Shown here piece by piece: positions 10,098 through 18,707 of a stretch of DNA of 64,000 nucleotides. The stretch comes from an uncultured Bacteroidota bacterium. Lineage in GTDB: Bacteria; Bacteroidota; Bacteroidia; Chitinophagales; Chitinophagaceae. Both the position numbers and the translations under genes were made by a program. The notes under the pieces were generated by a model. That model was given only the letters and a program-made list of their open reading frames with translations. It searched no databases and had not been told where the DNA came from. The stretch's first letter is position 1; each line of letters begins with the position of its first letter. The stretch spans positions 1 to 64,000 of the forward strand of contig CAILUU010000037.1 of assembly GCA_903837525.1 (NCBI GenBank). Reading direction: 5' to 3'.

Positions 10098-10194
10098 ATT
10101 TTTTTATTTGAAATTAATAGGATTATCCTTATTTCTTTTTTTTTGGATATTATCTTTTTGTTATTAACGAGACTGTAACAATAGAGCAAAAATG

Positions 10195-10683
10195 CTATTT
10201 TCTCATTTTTTCAATAATACGTGTAGTTGAAAACCCCTCTACTATCGGTGCAATTTTTACCTCTCCTCCATTTGCTATGACTTCTTTTGCACCTACAATT
10301 TGCTCCACCGTATAATCGCCACCCTTAACCAATACATCAGGTAGTATGTTTGTAATTAAATGTAATGGGGTATCTTCTTCAAAAATAAGCACAGCATCTA
10401 TCATTACTAAAGATGCTAAAAGAAGTGCCCTGCTTTGTTCGCCATTTATTGGCCTAGTTTCTCCTTTTAATCGTTTTACAGAGGCATCTGCATTTACACC
10501 AACAATTAAAATGTGGCCATAACTAGCAGCCTCACTTAAGGATGCAATATGACCTTGGTGTAAAATATCAAAAACGCCATTAGTAAACACAATTTTTTTA
10601 CCTAATAATCGCCATCTATTTAATTGTAAAATTATACTCGTAAGAGTAAATATTTTATTAGGTATCACCTGTACTGCTTTCAT
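10195..10683 (-). CDS. rfaE2: Heptose-1-phosphate adenylyltransferase-type nucleotidyltransferase (RfaE2/HldE C-domain)
   Basis: A 162-residue cytidylyltransferase-fold enzyme with HxGH motif in TNGVFDILHQGHIASL and the downstream signature VKGGDYTVEQIVGAKEV, matching the stand-alone adenylyltransferase domain of HldE/RfaE. By homology it makes ADP-glycero-manno-heptose from heptose-1-phosphate and ATP for lipopolysaccharide. The closing segment VEGFSTTRIIEKMRK is also family-typical. No kinase (HldE N-domain), hldA, gmhA or gmhB gene is nearby, so the sugar specificity is inferred. It overlaps the upstream flippase-like gene by 26 bases, implying translational coupling. Confidence 0.88.
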   Translation of the reverse strand: MKAVQVIPNKIFTLTSIILQLNRWRLLGKKIVFTNGVFDILHQGHIASLSEAASYGHILIVGVNADASVKRLKGETRPINGEQSRALLLASLVMIDAVLIFEEDTPLHLITNILPDVLVKGGDYTVEQIVGAKEVIANGGEVKIAPIVEGFSTTRIIEKMRK

Positions 10684-11677
10684 TTTTATGTTTGTTTATG
10701 TAGGGGAGTAGTAGTAAGGATGTTAAGCCAACAACAATAATAATTAAGGTAGATACACTCCACATTAACCAACCTAATGCTTCACCATAAACTTCTCCAA
10801 TGCTATAGGCAACAAGCGTTTGCTTTACAAATAGTGGGAATAAACCTATACCATTTGGTGTTATAATCATTGCAAAAGTAGAAATAGTTAATACCGAGCA
10901 TGCTGCCTTTAAATTTAAATGTTGTGTTTGCTCAATTGCATAAAATGCAATATAAATTTGTAACAAATACATACTCCAAATAAATACAGTATGGGCAAAA
11001 AATGCTTTGCGTTTTTTTAAATTTTTTATTGAGGCAAAACCAGTAAGCAAACCATCAGCAAAGCCATTAATTTTTTGTAATAGTTTGTTTTGTGGGTAGC
11101 GTTTGCTTAAAAATTTTAAACCAATATAACATAGGGTGATAAAGAGCAAACCCAATATAGCTTTAGCCCAAAATGGAAAAGAACTATTGCCTCCAAGCTC
11201 ATTTATTTTTTGTTGAACAAAGCTGCCAATTTTATTAATTTGCATTACAACAGTAAGTGCAATAAAAAAAATAAAGCAAATAACATCAAACGTTCGTTCA
11301 ATAACTATTGAGCCAATTAAATGATCTACTTTAATTTTTTCGTACTTTGATAAAAAGGTACACTTTAAAATTTCGCCAAGCCTTGGTACAGCCGAGTTTG
11401 CCAAATACCCTATCATGGTTACTGCAAATACATTTTTAATTTTTGGATAATAGCCCATTGGTTCTAACAACAATTTCCATCTATAACTTCTACTCAAATG
11501 GCTGGCTAAATTCATAAATACAATGGGTATTACTAACCAATAGTTTGCATTAAACAACGCATTTTTAAATTGAACTTTTTGTTCGGCTGTCATTGCACTC
11601 AATTGCCACCATACCAAAAATATACCTCCTCCTAAAAAGAGGGTATATTGAAGTATAGATATAAGCCTTTTCTTCAT
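10658..11677 (-). CDS. Flippase-like membrane protein, UPF0104/LPG-synthase TM family
   Basis: A polytopic inner-membrane protein of 339 residues with about eight hydrophobic helices. Segments such as SHLSRSYRWKLLLEPMGY, GYLANSAVPRLGEILKC and FAMIITPNGIGLFP are typical of the family shared with the membrane part of lysylphosphatidylglycerol synthase (MprF) and of Bacteroidota glycosyl-lipid flippase-like proteins. There is no C-terminal synthase domain, so lipid or polyprenyl-linked substrate movement is more likely than amino-acid transfer; the substrate is unknown. The start is ATG at 11677 (a TTG at 11689 is in frame but less likely). It sits 45 bases downstream of panD and overlaps the heptose-type adenylyltransferase gene, hinting at an envelope role. 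Confidence 0.85.
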   Translation of the reverse strand: MKKRLISILQYTLFLGGGIFLVWWQLSAMTAEQKVQFKNALFNANYWLVIPIVFMNLASHLSRSYRWKLLLEPMGYYPKIKNVFAVTMIGYLANSAVPRLGEILKCTFLSKYEKIKVDHLIGSIVIERTFDVICFIFFIALTVVMQINKIGSFVQQKINELGGNSSFPFWAKAILGLLFITLCYIGLKFLSKRYPQNKLLQKINGFADGLLTGFASIKNLKKRKAFFAHTVFIWSMYLLQIYIAFYAIEQTQHLNLKAACSVLTISTFAMIITPNGIGLFPLFVKQTLVAYSIGEVYGEALGWLMWSVSTLIIIVVGLTSLLLLPYINKHKNESSTGDT

Positions 11678-11722
11678 AATGTTGTACAAATTACGAATAG
11701 GAAAGTATAAAGCAAAAACTTG

Positions 11723-12067
11723 TTACAGTTTATTATCTGCCGTAGGGAAAATTACAGTTGGCTTAAATGATTTGGCTTCTTCAAAAGTTAACCGGGCATA
11801 GCTCATAATTACTACAATATCTCCCGTCATTACTAACCTTGCAGCAGGGCCATTCATACAAATAACGCCACTGCCTCTTTTACCTTTAATAATGTATGTT
11901 TCTAAACGTTCGCCATTATTGGCATTTACAATTTGAATTTTTTCATGCTCTATCATGTTTGCAGCATCCATCAAATCTTCGTCAATTGTACAGCTACCAA
12001 CATAATTTAAATTAGCCTCTGTAACCGTACAGCGGTGTATTTTAGATTTTAAAACTTCTATGGTCAT
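11723..12067 (-). CDS. panD: Aspartate 1-decarboxylase
   Basis: Makes beta-alanine from aspartate for pantothenate. The 114-residue proenzyme self-cleaves between Gly24 and Ser25 (YVGSCTID); Ser25 becomes the pyruvoyl cofactor. Lys9 and the [16 protein letters not shown] stretch also match the family. It lies 23 bases downstream of panC on the same strand, so the two beta-alanine/pantoate condensing steps are expressed together. Confidence 0.97.
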   Translation of the reverse strand: MTIEVLKSKIHRCTVTEANLNYVGSCTIDEDLMDAANMIEHEKIQIVNANNGERLETYIIKGKRGSGVICMNGPAARLVMTGDIVVIMSYARLTFEEAKSFKPTVIFPTADNKL

Positions 12068-12090
12068 TAAGCAAAATTATATGTTTTTTA

Positions 12091-12942
12091 TTAGTCCTCA
12101 TTTACTATCCTATTATCAATTAAGCGTACTTCGTTTAAAAACGCAGCAACTAAAGCTACCAGTTTTGTTTTGCCATCCCAGTTTTGTAGTAATATTAAAT
12201 TAGTAGCATCAGCAATTTCTACATAATCTACGTTGTAGCCTTCGTTAGTCAGATAGTTAATACAGCGTTGTTTCAAATCTTGTAAATTACCCGGCTTAAT
12301 TTCTTGCTTAATAAATAAAAGAACTTCACTTATTCTTATGGCTTTTATTCTTTCAACGGAGGTTAAACGCATATTTCTACTGCTCATTGCTAAGCCATCG
12401 CTTTCTCGTAAAGTTGGGCAAACAATTATTTGGGTAGGGGATTGAATTAATTCGGTCAATTTTTTTATAACCATGCATTGTTGATAATCCTTCTGGCCTA
12501 AATATATCGTATTGGGTTGCACAATATCTAATAAGCGTTGAACAACGTTGCATACCCCTTGAAAATGCCCGGGTCTATATTTACCATCTAAAACTGTTTC
12601 TATAAACCCTAATTCATAGGGTAAAGTAGTTGATGAGTCTGCAGGGTAAATTTCCTCTACCGAAGGTAAAAACAATACATTGCAACCAGCTTTTTCTAAC
12701 ATGTCAATGTCTTTTTCAATAGTAACAGGGTATTTTTCAAAATCTGCTGTATTATTAAATTGAGTGGGGTTTACAAAAATGCTACAAATGGTTAATGTAT
12801 CAGTTTTTTTAGAGGCTTCTATTAAAGAAATGTGACCTTTATGCAAAGCTCCCATAGTTGGGATAAAACCAATTTTACCACTTGTTTTCTTATAGTTTAC
12901 GATATAATTAGATATATCAATTCTTTTTTTGAAAATTATCAT
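12091..12942 (-). CDS. panC: Pantothenate synthetase
   Basis: ATP-dependent ligase joining pantoate to beta-alanine. The 283-residue protein has the HxGH nucleotide-binding motif in IPTMGALHKGHISLIE, the pantoate/ATP segment RPGHFQGVCNVVQRL, YLGQKDYQQ and the KMSKS-like SSRNMRLTS. It heads the seven-gene minus-strand run panC-panD-flippase-rfaE2-ppk1-ppx-panB and is divergent from the GT5-like gene, with a 106-base shared promoter region. Confidence 0.97.
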   Translation of the reverse strand: MIIFKKRIDISNYIVNYKKTSGKIGFIPTMGALHKGHISLIEASKKTDTLTICSIFVNPTQFNNTADFEKYPVTIEKDIDMLEKAGCNVLFLPSVEEIYPADSSTTLPYELGFIETVLDGKYRPGHFQGVCNVVQRLLDIVQPNTIYLGQKDYQQCMVIKKLTELIQSPTQIIVCPTLRESDGLAMSSRNMRLTSVERIKAIRISEVLLFIKQEIKPGNLQDLKQRCINYLTNEGYNVDYVEIADATNLILLQNWDGKTKLVALVAAFLNEVRLIDNRIVNED

Positions 12943-12999
12943 TTTATAACTAATTGGCTGTCAGCAGTATATGCAATCTTAAAATAGAAAAAAAAATTG

Positions 13000-13007
13000 T
13001 ACCTTTG
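13000..13007 (+). promoter_or_regulatory. Bacteroidota -7 box (TACCTTTG) before the GT5-like gene
   Basis: TACCTTTG matches the phylum -7 consensus TAnnTTTG and lies 42 bases upstream of the start codon at 13049. No clear TTG -33 element is present at the usual distance. Confidence 0.55.
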
Positions 13008-13048
13008 CACACCTTATAAAAAATAGCTCTAAATTAACTTATAACTAC

Positions 13049-13861
13049 ATGTCAACAAAAAAAAGAATTTTATTCATTGCAAACGAAATGTCGCCTTATT
13101 TAGAGTTGACAGAATTTTCTGAGATAATGAATAAGTTAGCTGTAAAAGCCAATGATAGTGGGATGGAGGTTCGTTGTATTATGCCAAGATTTGGGGTTAT
13201 TAATGAAAGGAGGCATCGTTTACACGAGGTAGTTCGTTTATCAGGTATTAATGTATCTATTGGGGGAGATGATTATCCTTTAACCATAAAAGTAGCCAGT
13301 TTACCCAATGCCCGGTTACAAATTTATTTTTTAGATAATGAAGATTATTTTAAAAGAAAATCACTTTTTCATGATGAAAATGAAAAATGGTTTGATGATA
13401 ATGCCTTAAGAACGGTTTTGTTTTGTAAAGGTGCTTTAGAAACGGTTAAAAAATTTGGATGGCCTCCAGATATAATTCATTGTAGTGGGTGGATGACCGG
13501 TTTAATACCTATGTTTATTAAAAATGCCTACAAAAAAGAGGCTGTATTTAGCAATAGTAAAGTGGTATATACCATTGGCGAAAATACATTTAAAGAAAAA
13601 ATGGGAGCAGAGTTGTTGAAATTGGCTGCTATTAACGATCATGTAACTAAAAAGGAGTTAGATCATTTTAAAGATACCAATAACGTAGCCTTATTTAGAG
13701 GTGGTGCAACATTTGCAGATGCCATTACTTTTGGAGCAGATAAAATTGATAAAAAGTTGGTGGATGAGTTTTCAAAAGTTAAAGGCAAAAAAATATTAAA
13801 GTTTGATCCGGAAAGTGATTTAACAGACTATTTACAATTGTTTACCGACCTTGCAAAGTAG
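13049..13861 (+). CDS. Stand-alone N-terminal starch/glycogen synthase-like (GT5) protein
   Basis: A 270-residue homologue of the N-terminal Rossmann half of GT5 glycogen synthases: RILFIANEMSPY at the start, MPRFG near residue 50, and WPPDIIHCSGWMTGLIPM near residue 150. The second (C-terminal) Rossmann domain that holds the donor and the rest of the active site is absent (full enzymes are about 480 residues). The ADP-glucose-binding KTGGL motif expected around residue 15 is replaced by LELTEFSEIM. It is therefore unlikely to be a glycogen synthase on its own. Similar short proteins next to DUF4270 genes are common in Bacteroidota. It reaches the DUF4270 reading frame, with the likely DUF4270 start 31 bases downstream. 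Confidence 0.8.
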   Translation: MSTKKRILFIANEMSPYLELTEFSEIMNKLAVKANDSGMEVRCIMPRFGVINERRHRLHEVVRLSGINVSIGGDDYPLTIKVASLPNARLQIYFLDNEDYFKRKSLFHDENEKWFDDNALRTVLFCKGALETVKKFGWPPDIIHCSGWMTGLIPMFIKNAYKKEAVFSNSKVVYTIGENTFKEKMGAELLKLAAINDHVTKKELDHFKDTNNVALFRGGATFADAITFGADKIDKKLVDEFSKVKGKKILKFDPESDLTDYLQLFTDLAK

Positions 13862-13892
13862 AAAATTAACTCATTTATTTAAAATTATTTTT

Positions 13893-15437
13893 GTGCAGAA
13901 AAGACATATACATAAATTTTCGGCTTTATTTTTAGTAACTCTTTTTTTTATTTATGGTTGTAGTAAATTCGATACAACAACTATTGGTAGTGATTTAATA
14001 CCAGCTGTAGACAATGTAAAAACCTTTGCAGATACGCTAGGGGTTACAACAACACAAGGCATATTTACTTTGGATAGTACTAGAAATACACTATTCGATC
14101 AAAATACGTTAGGGGCAATAAATAACGATCCATTATTTGGTAAAACAAAAGCCGATATTTTTTTACAATTTAAGCCCCCCTTTTACCCATTTTATTTTGG
14201 AAGTGCAAATGATACATTAAATGGTTTTGGTGCACAATTAGATTCTGTTGTACTTTGCCTAAGCTTCAAAGGTTATTGGGGCGATAGCTCATCTGCTATT
14301 AAGATAGATGTTAAAGAAGTTAACGATCCTGCTTTTAAAGATTCTAGCTATAAAATTACGTTTGCTCCTACTACAAACAATGCACTATTAGGTACTAAAA
14401 CAATTAAAGTTAGAAGTTTAGTTGATACAGTTTACTACAATGGAAAAAATGGATTAGCACTAAATCAAATTCGTATAAAGCTAGATTTAAATAGTCCTTA
14501 TCTTAATAATTTATATCCCTCCAAATTACAAGCCAGCGATACCACAGCTGTCGATCAATATTATTCAGACAAAAATTATACTGCTCGAAATAAAGGGTTA
14601 GGAATTTTTGCCAGTACAATTAGTAATGGATTAATAATCTCTACCAGTTTATTAGATGCAAATACAAAACTAGAGGTTCACTTTAAAAGAAGAAATCTAG
14701 GAAAATTAGATTCAGTGTATAGCACATTTGTGCCAACACAATTTACAAATGATGCACTTACAAATACGTTAGATAAAAAAAGGTCTGCTGCCGCCAACAA
14801 TGTGGTAAGAGATAGAACTGGAGCCTCAGTTCTAAGCCCTTCATCAAACGAAATATTTATTCAAACTACACCAGGTACGTTTGCCAATTTAAAAATACCT
14901 GCAATTGCGGCTTACCCAAATATTATTGTACATAGGGCCGAGTTAGTAATGGAGCAAATACCAGACCTTGTAAATTCAAATTTAGATAAATATTTTACCT
15001 CTCCTAATTATTTGTATATCGATTTAAAAGATACCACAGCAACAGATTTATGGAAGCCGTTGTATATTGACTTAAATCCAAATTATGGATATAGTCCGGA
15101 TGTACCCTACAGTCCGTTTACCTCTGCAAACGCCTTTCCTAATCAAATAGATTTTATTTACCACGGAGGGTTCAGGCGAAATAAAATAGATAAGTTTGGC
15201 AACAACATTGTGTATTATAATTTTAATATTACAAGGCATGTGCAACGAATTGTAACAAAACGTACCCCAAATTATGCATTACGTTTAAGTGCGCCAATAC
15301 AATTGTTTTATCCTCAGCTTTTCCCTTTTCCAATTACCTATAATAACCCTAATTTAGCTACTGGAAGGGTACGATTAGGTAGTGGAACAAACCCCAATTA
15401 TAAAATGTTTGTAAGAGTAATTTATTCAAAAATATAA
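13893..15437 (+). CDS. DUF4270 lipoprotein
   Basis: A Bacteroidota outer-envelope protein of unknown function, 514 residues from the proposed GTG start. That start gives a lipoprotein signal: basic VQKRHIHK, a hydrophobic stretch and the lipobox FIYGC, followed by SKFDTTTIGSDLIP, the DUF4270 N-terminal signature. An earlier in-frame TTG at 13851 would overlap the preceding gene and bury the signal peptide. The rest is soluble and rich in Asn, Asp and Thr with a beta-strand pattern. A role linked to extracellular polysaccharide or gliding surface components has been guessed from context in the phylum; nothing in this sequence settles it. Confidence 0.85.
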   Translation: MQKRHIHKFSALFLVTLFFIYGCSKFDTTTIGSDLIPAVDNVKTFADTLGVTTTQGIFTLDSTRNTLFDQNTLGAINNDPLFGKTKADIFLQFKPPFYPFYFGSANDTLNGFGAQLDSVVLCLSFKGYWGDSSSAIKIDVKEVNDPAFKDSSYKITFAPTTNNALLGTKTIKVRSLVDTVYYNGKNGLALNQIRIKLDLNSPYLNNLYPSKLQASDTTAVDQYYSDKNYTARNKGLGIFASTISNGLIISTSLLDANTKLEVHFKRRNLGKLDSVYSTFVPTQFTNDALTNTLDKKRSAAANNVVRDRTGASVLSPSSNEIFIQTTPGTFANLKIPAIAAYPNIIVHRAELVMEQIPDLVNSNLDKYFTSPNYLYIDLKDTTATDLWKPLYIDLNPNYGYSPDVPYSPFTSANAFPNQIDFIYHGGFRRNKIDKFGNNIVYYNFNITRHVQRIVTKRTPNYALRLSAPIQLFYPQLFPFPITYNNPNLATGRVRLGSGTNPNYKMFVRVIYSKI

Positions 15438-15486
15438 TTTACTTATTGTGATAAGCCTACAAAGCCCATTGAACCAATCAATGACC

Positions 15487-15517
15487 TTTGTGTTTTAGAA
15501 TTACAACCTTATCTTTG
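15487..15517 (+). promoter_or_regulatory. metK promoter, TTTG-N19-TATCTTTG
   Basis: A textbook Bacteroidota promoter: -33 TTTG at 15487-15490, 19-base spacer, -7 TATCTTTG at 15510-15517. The predicted transcription start is only about 10 bases from the ATG at 15535, so there is no room for a SAM riboswitch. Confidence 0.8.
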
Positions 15518-15534
15518 CATCCTAAAAAAAAAAT

Positions 15535-16794
15535 ATGGCATATTTGTTTACTTCGGAGTCAGTAAGTGAAGGACATCCAGATAAAGTTGCAGATCAAATA
15601 AGTGATGCACTAATCGATAATTTTTTGGCTTTTGATCCACAAAGTAAAGTGGCTTGCGAAACCTTAGTAACCACAGGCCAGGTGGTATTGGCAGGTGAGG
15701 TTAAAAGCAAGGCCTATTTAGATGTACAAGAAATTGCAAGAGGGGTAATTCGTAAAATTGGGTATACCAAAAGCGAATATATGTTTGAAGCAAACTCTTG
15801 TGGTATTTTAAGTGCCATACATGAGCAAAGTGGCGATATTAACCAAGGTGTAGATAGAAAGAAGAAAGAGGAGCAAGGTGCTGGCGACCAAGGAATGATG
15901 TTTGGTTATGCAACAAAAGAAACAGAAAATTATATGCCATTGGCATTAGATATGGCCCATACTATTTTATTGGAGCTTGCTGTGGTACGTAGAGAAAATA
16001 AGCAAATAAAATACTTACGTCCCGATGCTAAAAGCCAAGTAACATTAGAGTATGATGATAATAATAACCCCATGCGTATAGATGCAATTGTGGTATCTAC
16101 ACAGCATGATGATTTTGGTAAAGATGAAGTTATGTTGGCCAAAATTAAAAAAGACATCATCAATATTGTTATACCAAGAGTAAAAGCAAAGTTTCCTAAA
16201 TACCATCATTTATTCAATAACAAAATAAAGTACCACATTAACCCAACAGGTAAATTTGTTATTGGTGGGCCACATGGCGATACTGGTTTGACTGGTCGTA
16301 AAATTATTGTAGATACATACGGTGGTAAAGGGGCACATGGTGGAGGAGCATTTAGTGGTAAAGATCCTAGTAAAGTAGATAGAAGTGCAGCTTATGCAAC
16401 CCGACATATTGCTAAAAACCTAGTAGCTGCAGGTTTGTGTAGCGAAGTGTTGGTGCAAGTAAGTTATGCTATTGGCGTGGCACAGCCAACCTCTATAAAT
16501 GTGGTAACATACGGTACAGCTAAAGTTAAATTAACCGATGGGCAAATTGCCGATAAAATAATGAAGATGAGCTGTTTTGATATGCGTCCTTATTTTATTG
16601 AGAAACGTTTAAAATTACGTAACCCTATGTATAGCGAAACTGCAGCTTATGGGCATATGGGGCGGAAGAATGAAACCGTTGAGAAAACGTTTACATCTCC
16701 TGATGGAAAAGTGGTAAAGAAAAAAGTAGAATTATTTACTTGGGAAAAATTAGATGCTGTTAAAGAAGTAAAGAGAGTATTTGGATTAAAATAA
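15535..16794 (+). CDS. metK: S-adenosylmethionine synthetase
   Basis: Makes S-adenosylmethionine from methionine and ATP. The 419-residue protein contains [15 protein letters not shown] at the N-terminus, the [12 protein letters not shown] signature near residue 120, the phosphate loop [14 protein letters not shown] near residue 243 and [17 protein letters not shown] long basic C-terminal extension (residues 370-419) is usual in the phylum. It has its own promoter and a strong terminator, so it is a single-gene transcript. Confidence 0.98.
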   Translation: MAYLFTSESVSEGHPDKVADQISDALIDNFLAFDPQSKVACETLVTTGQVVLAGEVKSKAYLDVQEIARGVIRKIGYTKSEYMFEANSCGILSAIHEQSGDINQGVDRKKKEEQGAGDQGMMFGYATKETENYMPLALDMAHTILLELAVVRRENKQIKYLRPDAKSQVTLEYDDNNNPMRIDAIVVSTQHDDFGKDEVMLAKIKKDIINIVIPRVKAKFPKYHHLFNNKIKYHINPTGKFVIGGPHGDTGLTGRKIIVDTYGGKGAHGGGAFSGKDPSKVDRSAAYATRHIAKNLVAAGLCSEVLVQVSYAIGVAQPTSINVVTYGTAKVKLTDGQIADKIMKMSCFDMRPYFIEKRLKLRNPMYSETAAYGHMGRKNETVEKTFTSPDGKVVKKKVELFTWEKLDAVKEVKRVFGLK

Positions 16795-16827
16795 ATAGCT
16801 AGAAATACCTTAAAGGTATTTGGAGGA

Positions 16828-16857
16828 CCATTCCGATTATTTCGGAATGGTTTTTTA
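16828..16857 (+). terminator. Intrinsic terminator after metK
   Basis: A perfect 9-bp stem (CCATTCCGA / TCGGAATGG), 5-base loop and six T residues. A smaller hairpin (AAATACC / GGTATTT) lies just before it at 16803-16821. Confidence 0.88.
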
Positions 16858-16884
16858 TTGCATATAAAAAACTAATTTTACAAA

Positions 16885-17661
16885 GTGAAAAATTTTAGAC
16901 ACCAACACCAGCGGCCTAAAAAAAATACCTTAGTTATAGGCAGACAAGCAATTGTAGATGCATTAAAAACAGGTAAGCAATTAGATAGAATTTATATGCA
17001 AACGGCAGTGCATGGAAGTTTTATAGATGAAATTAAAACATTGGCTTTACAACATAATGTGCCCATTAATAATGTGCCGGCAGAAAAATTAAACAACTTT
17101 AATGTATTTAATCATGAAGGTTGTGTAGCACAAATTTCAAAAATTCAATACCAAAATCTGCAAGATGTAATTTCTTTTATTGTAGAAAATGGCGAAGTAC
17201 CCTTATTTATTATTTTAGATGGAATAACTGATATAAGAAACATTGGAGCTATTGCCCGTAGCGCTTTTTGCTTTGGCGTAAATGCTATTATTATTCCTGA
17301 TAAAGGAGTAGGAAGTTTAAATGAAGATGCTATTTTAACTAGTGCAGGGGCTTTGGAAAATATAGCTGTATGCCGAGTTAATAGTTTAATGAAGGCAGTT
17401 GATGATTTGCATATGAATGGTATTAAAGTTTTTGCAAGCGAAATGAAAGCTACCAAAAAAGTATATGAACTAAATTTTGATGAACCTTGTGCCATAGTAA
17501 TGGGTGGCGAGGAACATGGGGTTTATCCAGCATTATTGAAAATATGCGATGAGCAATTTCAAATACCTATGCCAGGCGATTTTGATAGTTTAAATGTTAG
17601 TGTGGCAACAGGTGTTGTTTTGTATGAGGTAAGCAAACAAAGAGCTGTAGTCGGTAATTAA
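16885..17661 (+). CDS. rlmB: TrmH/SpoU-family 23S rRNA 2'-O-methyltransferase (RlmB-like)
   Basis: SAM-dependent ribose methyltransferase of the SPOUT class, predicted to modify 23S rRNA (G2251 in E. coli). The 258-residue protein has an N-terminal L30e-like substrate-binding domain (GRQAIVDALKTGKQLDRI) and the three knotted SpoU motifs: DGITDIRNIGAIARSA, VMGGEEHGV and DSLNVSVATGVVLYEV. The start is GTG at 16885; the next ATG would remove the N-terminal domain. It directly follows metK, whose product supplies the methyl donor, but a terminator separates them. TrmH-type tRNA specificity is the main alternative. Confidence 0.9.
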   Translation: MKNFRHQHQRPKKNTLVIGRQAIVDALKTGKQLDRIYMQTAVHGSFIDEIKTLALQHNVPINNVPAEKLNNFNVFNHEGCVAQISKIQYQNLQDVISFIVENGEVPLFIILDGITDIRNIGAIARSAFCFGVNAIIIPDKGVGSLNEDAILTSAGALENIAVCRVNSLMKAVDDLHMNGIKVFASEMKATKKVYELNFDEPCAIVMGGEEHGVYPALLKICDEQFQIPMPGDFDSLNVSVATGVVLYEVSKQRAVVGN

Positions 17662-17676
17662 TAAAGATAGCTACAA

Positions 17677-18552
17677 ATGAATAATATACACCACTCACCA
17701 CTCTCCACTCACCTTGTTGAATGCCCACGTGATGCTATACAAGGCTGGAAAAATTTTATTCCCACAATAAAAAAAATAGAATACCTAAATGCATTACTTA
17801 AAGTTGGTTTTGACACCTTAGATTTTGGAAGCTTTGTAAGTCCAAAAGCTATCCCTCAACTAGCAGATACAAAAGAAGTAATTGGTAACTTGCAATTGAC
17901 AAATACAACTACAAAGTTGTTAGCGATAATTGCTAATGAACGTGGGGCAACCGATGCAGTTTTATATGATGAAATAAGCTATTTAGGTTTTCCATTTTCT
18001 GTTTCCCAAACCTTTCAAAAACGTAATACAAATTCTTCTATTGAAGAATCTTTAAATAGAGTAGAGGAGATACAAAATTTATGTATTAAAAATAAAAAGG
18101 AGTTGGTGGTATATATTTCTATGGGTTTTGGTAACCCTTATGGAGATGTATATAACGATGAAATTGTTTTTAATTGGATTGATAAGTTAGTGGCTATGGA
18201 TATTAAAACAATTTCGTTAGCCGACACGGTAGGTATAGCAACCCCAACCCAAGTGCAAATGTTTATCAAACAGTTAATACAAACTTTACCCCAAATACAA
18301 ATTGGTGTGCATTTACACTCTACCACTACTAATTGGAAAGTTAAGGTGGATGCAGCTTTAGAAGCAGGTTGCTTACGTTTTGATGGTGCATTAAAAGGAA
18401 TTGGAGGTTGCCCAATGGCAGATGATGAACTAGTTGGAAATATGGATACAGAATTAATGATTCCCTATTTTAAACAACTAAATTTATTAAAACCTTTAAA
18501 TGAAGAAGCACTTGCCCATGCAAGCAAATTGGCTACAGAAATATTTATTTAG
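17677..18552 (+). CDS. Hydroxymethylglutaryl-CoA lyase-like aldolase
   Basis: Member of the HMG-CoA lyase branch of DRE-TIM metallolyases; by homology cleaves HMG-CoA to acetoacetate and acetyl-CoA in leucine breakdown. The 291-residue protein has ECPRDAIQGW, DFGSFVSPKAIPQ, the metal His pair in GVHLHSTT and the catalytic-loop Cys in GIGGCPMADDELVGN. The first 13 residues are not family-like; they are encoded by a CCACTC-type short repeat (17689-17713) placed just before LVECPRD. It begins 15 bases after rlmB, likely in the same transcript. Other leucine-catabolic genes are not in the window. Confidence 0.88.
   Translation: MNNIHHSPLSTHLVECPRDAIQGWKNFIPTIKKIEYLNALLKVGFDTLDFGSFVSPKAIPQLADTKEVIGNLQLTNTTTKLLAIIANERGATDAVLYDEISYLGFPFSVSQTFQKRNTNSSIEESLNRVEEIQNLCIKNKKELVVYISMGFGNPYGDVYNDEIVFNWIDKLVAMDIKTISLADTVGIATPTQVQMFIKQLIQTLPQIQIGVHLHSTTTNWKVKVDAALEAGCLRFDGALKGIGGCPMADDELVGNMDTELMIPYFKQLNLLKPLNEEALAHASKLATEIFI
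17689..17713 (+). repeat. CCACTC short tandem repeat at the 5' end of the HMG-CoA lyase-like gene
   Basis: About four degenerate copies of CACCACTC/CACTCACC, a C-rich block within AT-rich DNA. It encodes the non-conserved N-terminal residues IHHSPLSTH. Confidence 0.5.
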
Positions 18553-18582
18553 TTTTATTTGCCTTCGGCGAAATATAGTTAG

Positions 18583-18706
18583 CCACGAATTTCACCCATG
18601 AACACTAATAAAATCGATCAGTGAAAATTTCTGTACTGAGCTTGTTGAAGTGCGGTTGTAAAAATTTAGTAATTCGTGCAATTAGTGTAATTCATTAAAT
18701 TCGTGG
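18583..18706. repeat. Inverted repeat element with CCACGAATTT ends, containing a CTGAGCTTGTTGAAGT motif
   Basis: The spacer before the GSCFA gene starts with CCACGAATTTCACC...AACACTAAT (18583 onward) and ends with ATTAGTGT...AAATTCGTGG (18681-18706). These are imperfect reverse complements of about 26 bases. Between them at 18633-18653 lies GTACTGAGCTTGTTGAAGTGC, one base away from the very widespread intergenic motif CTGAGCTTGTCGAAGT. The unit looks like a non-autonomous intergenic repeat rather than a gene; no ORF is present. Confidence 0.6.
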
Positions 18707-18707
18707 T

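Noticed and set aside
13851-13892. TTG start for the DUF4270 gene overlapping the GT5-like gene
   Set aside because: It would put 14 residues before the lipoprotein signal peptide; GTG at 13893 gives a normal signal.
15518-15534. SAM riboswitch before metK
   Set aside because: The promoter places transcription start about 10 bases before the ATG, so there is no leader that could hold one.
18583-18706. CRISPR or small RNA gene
   Set aside because: Only one inverted-repeat unit, no regularly spaced repeats and no promoter-terminator pair.
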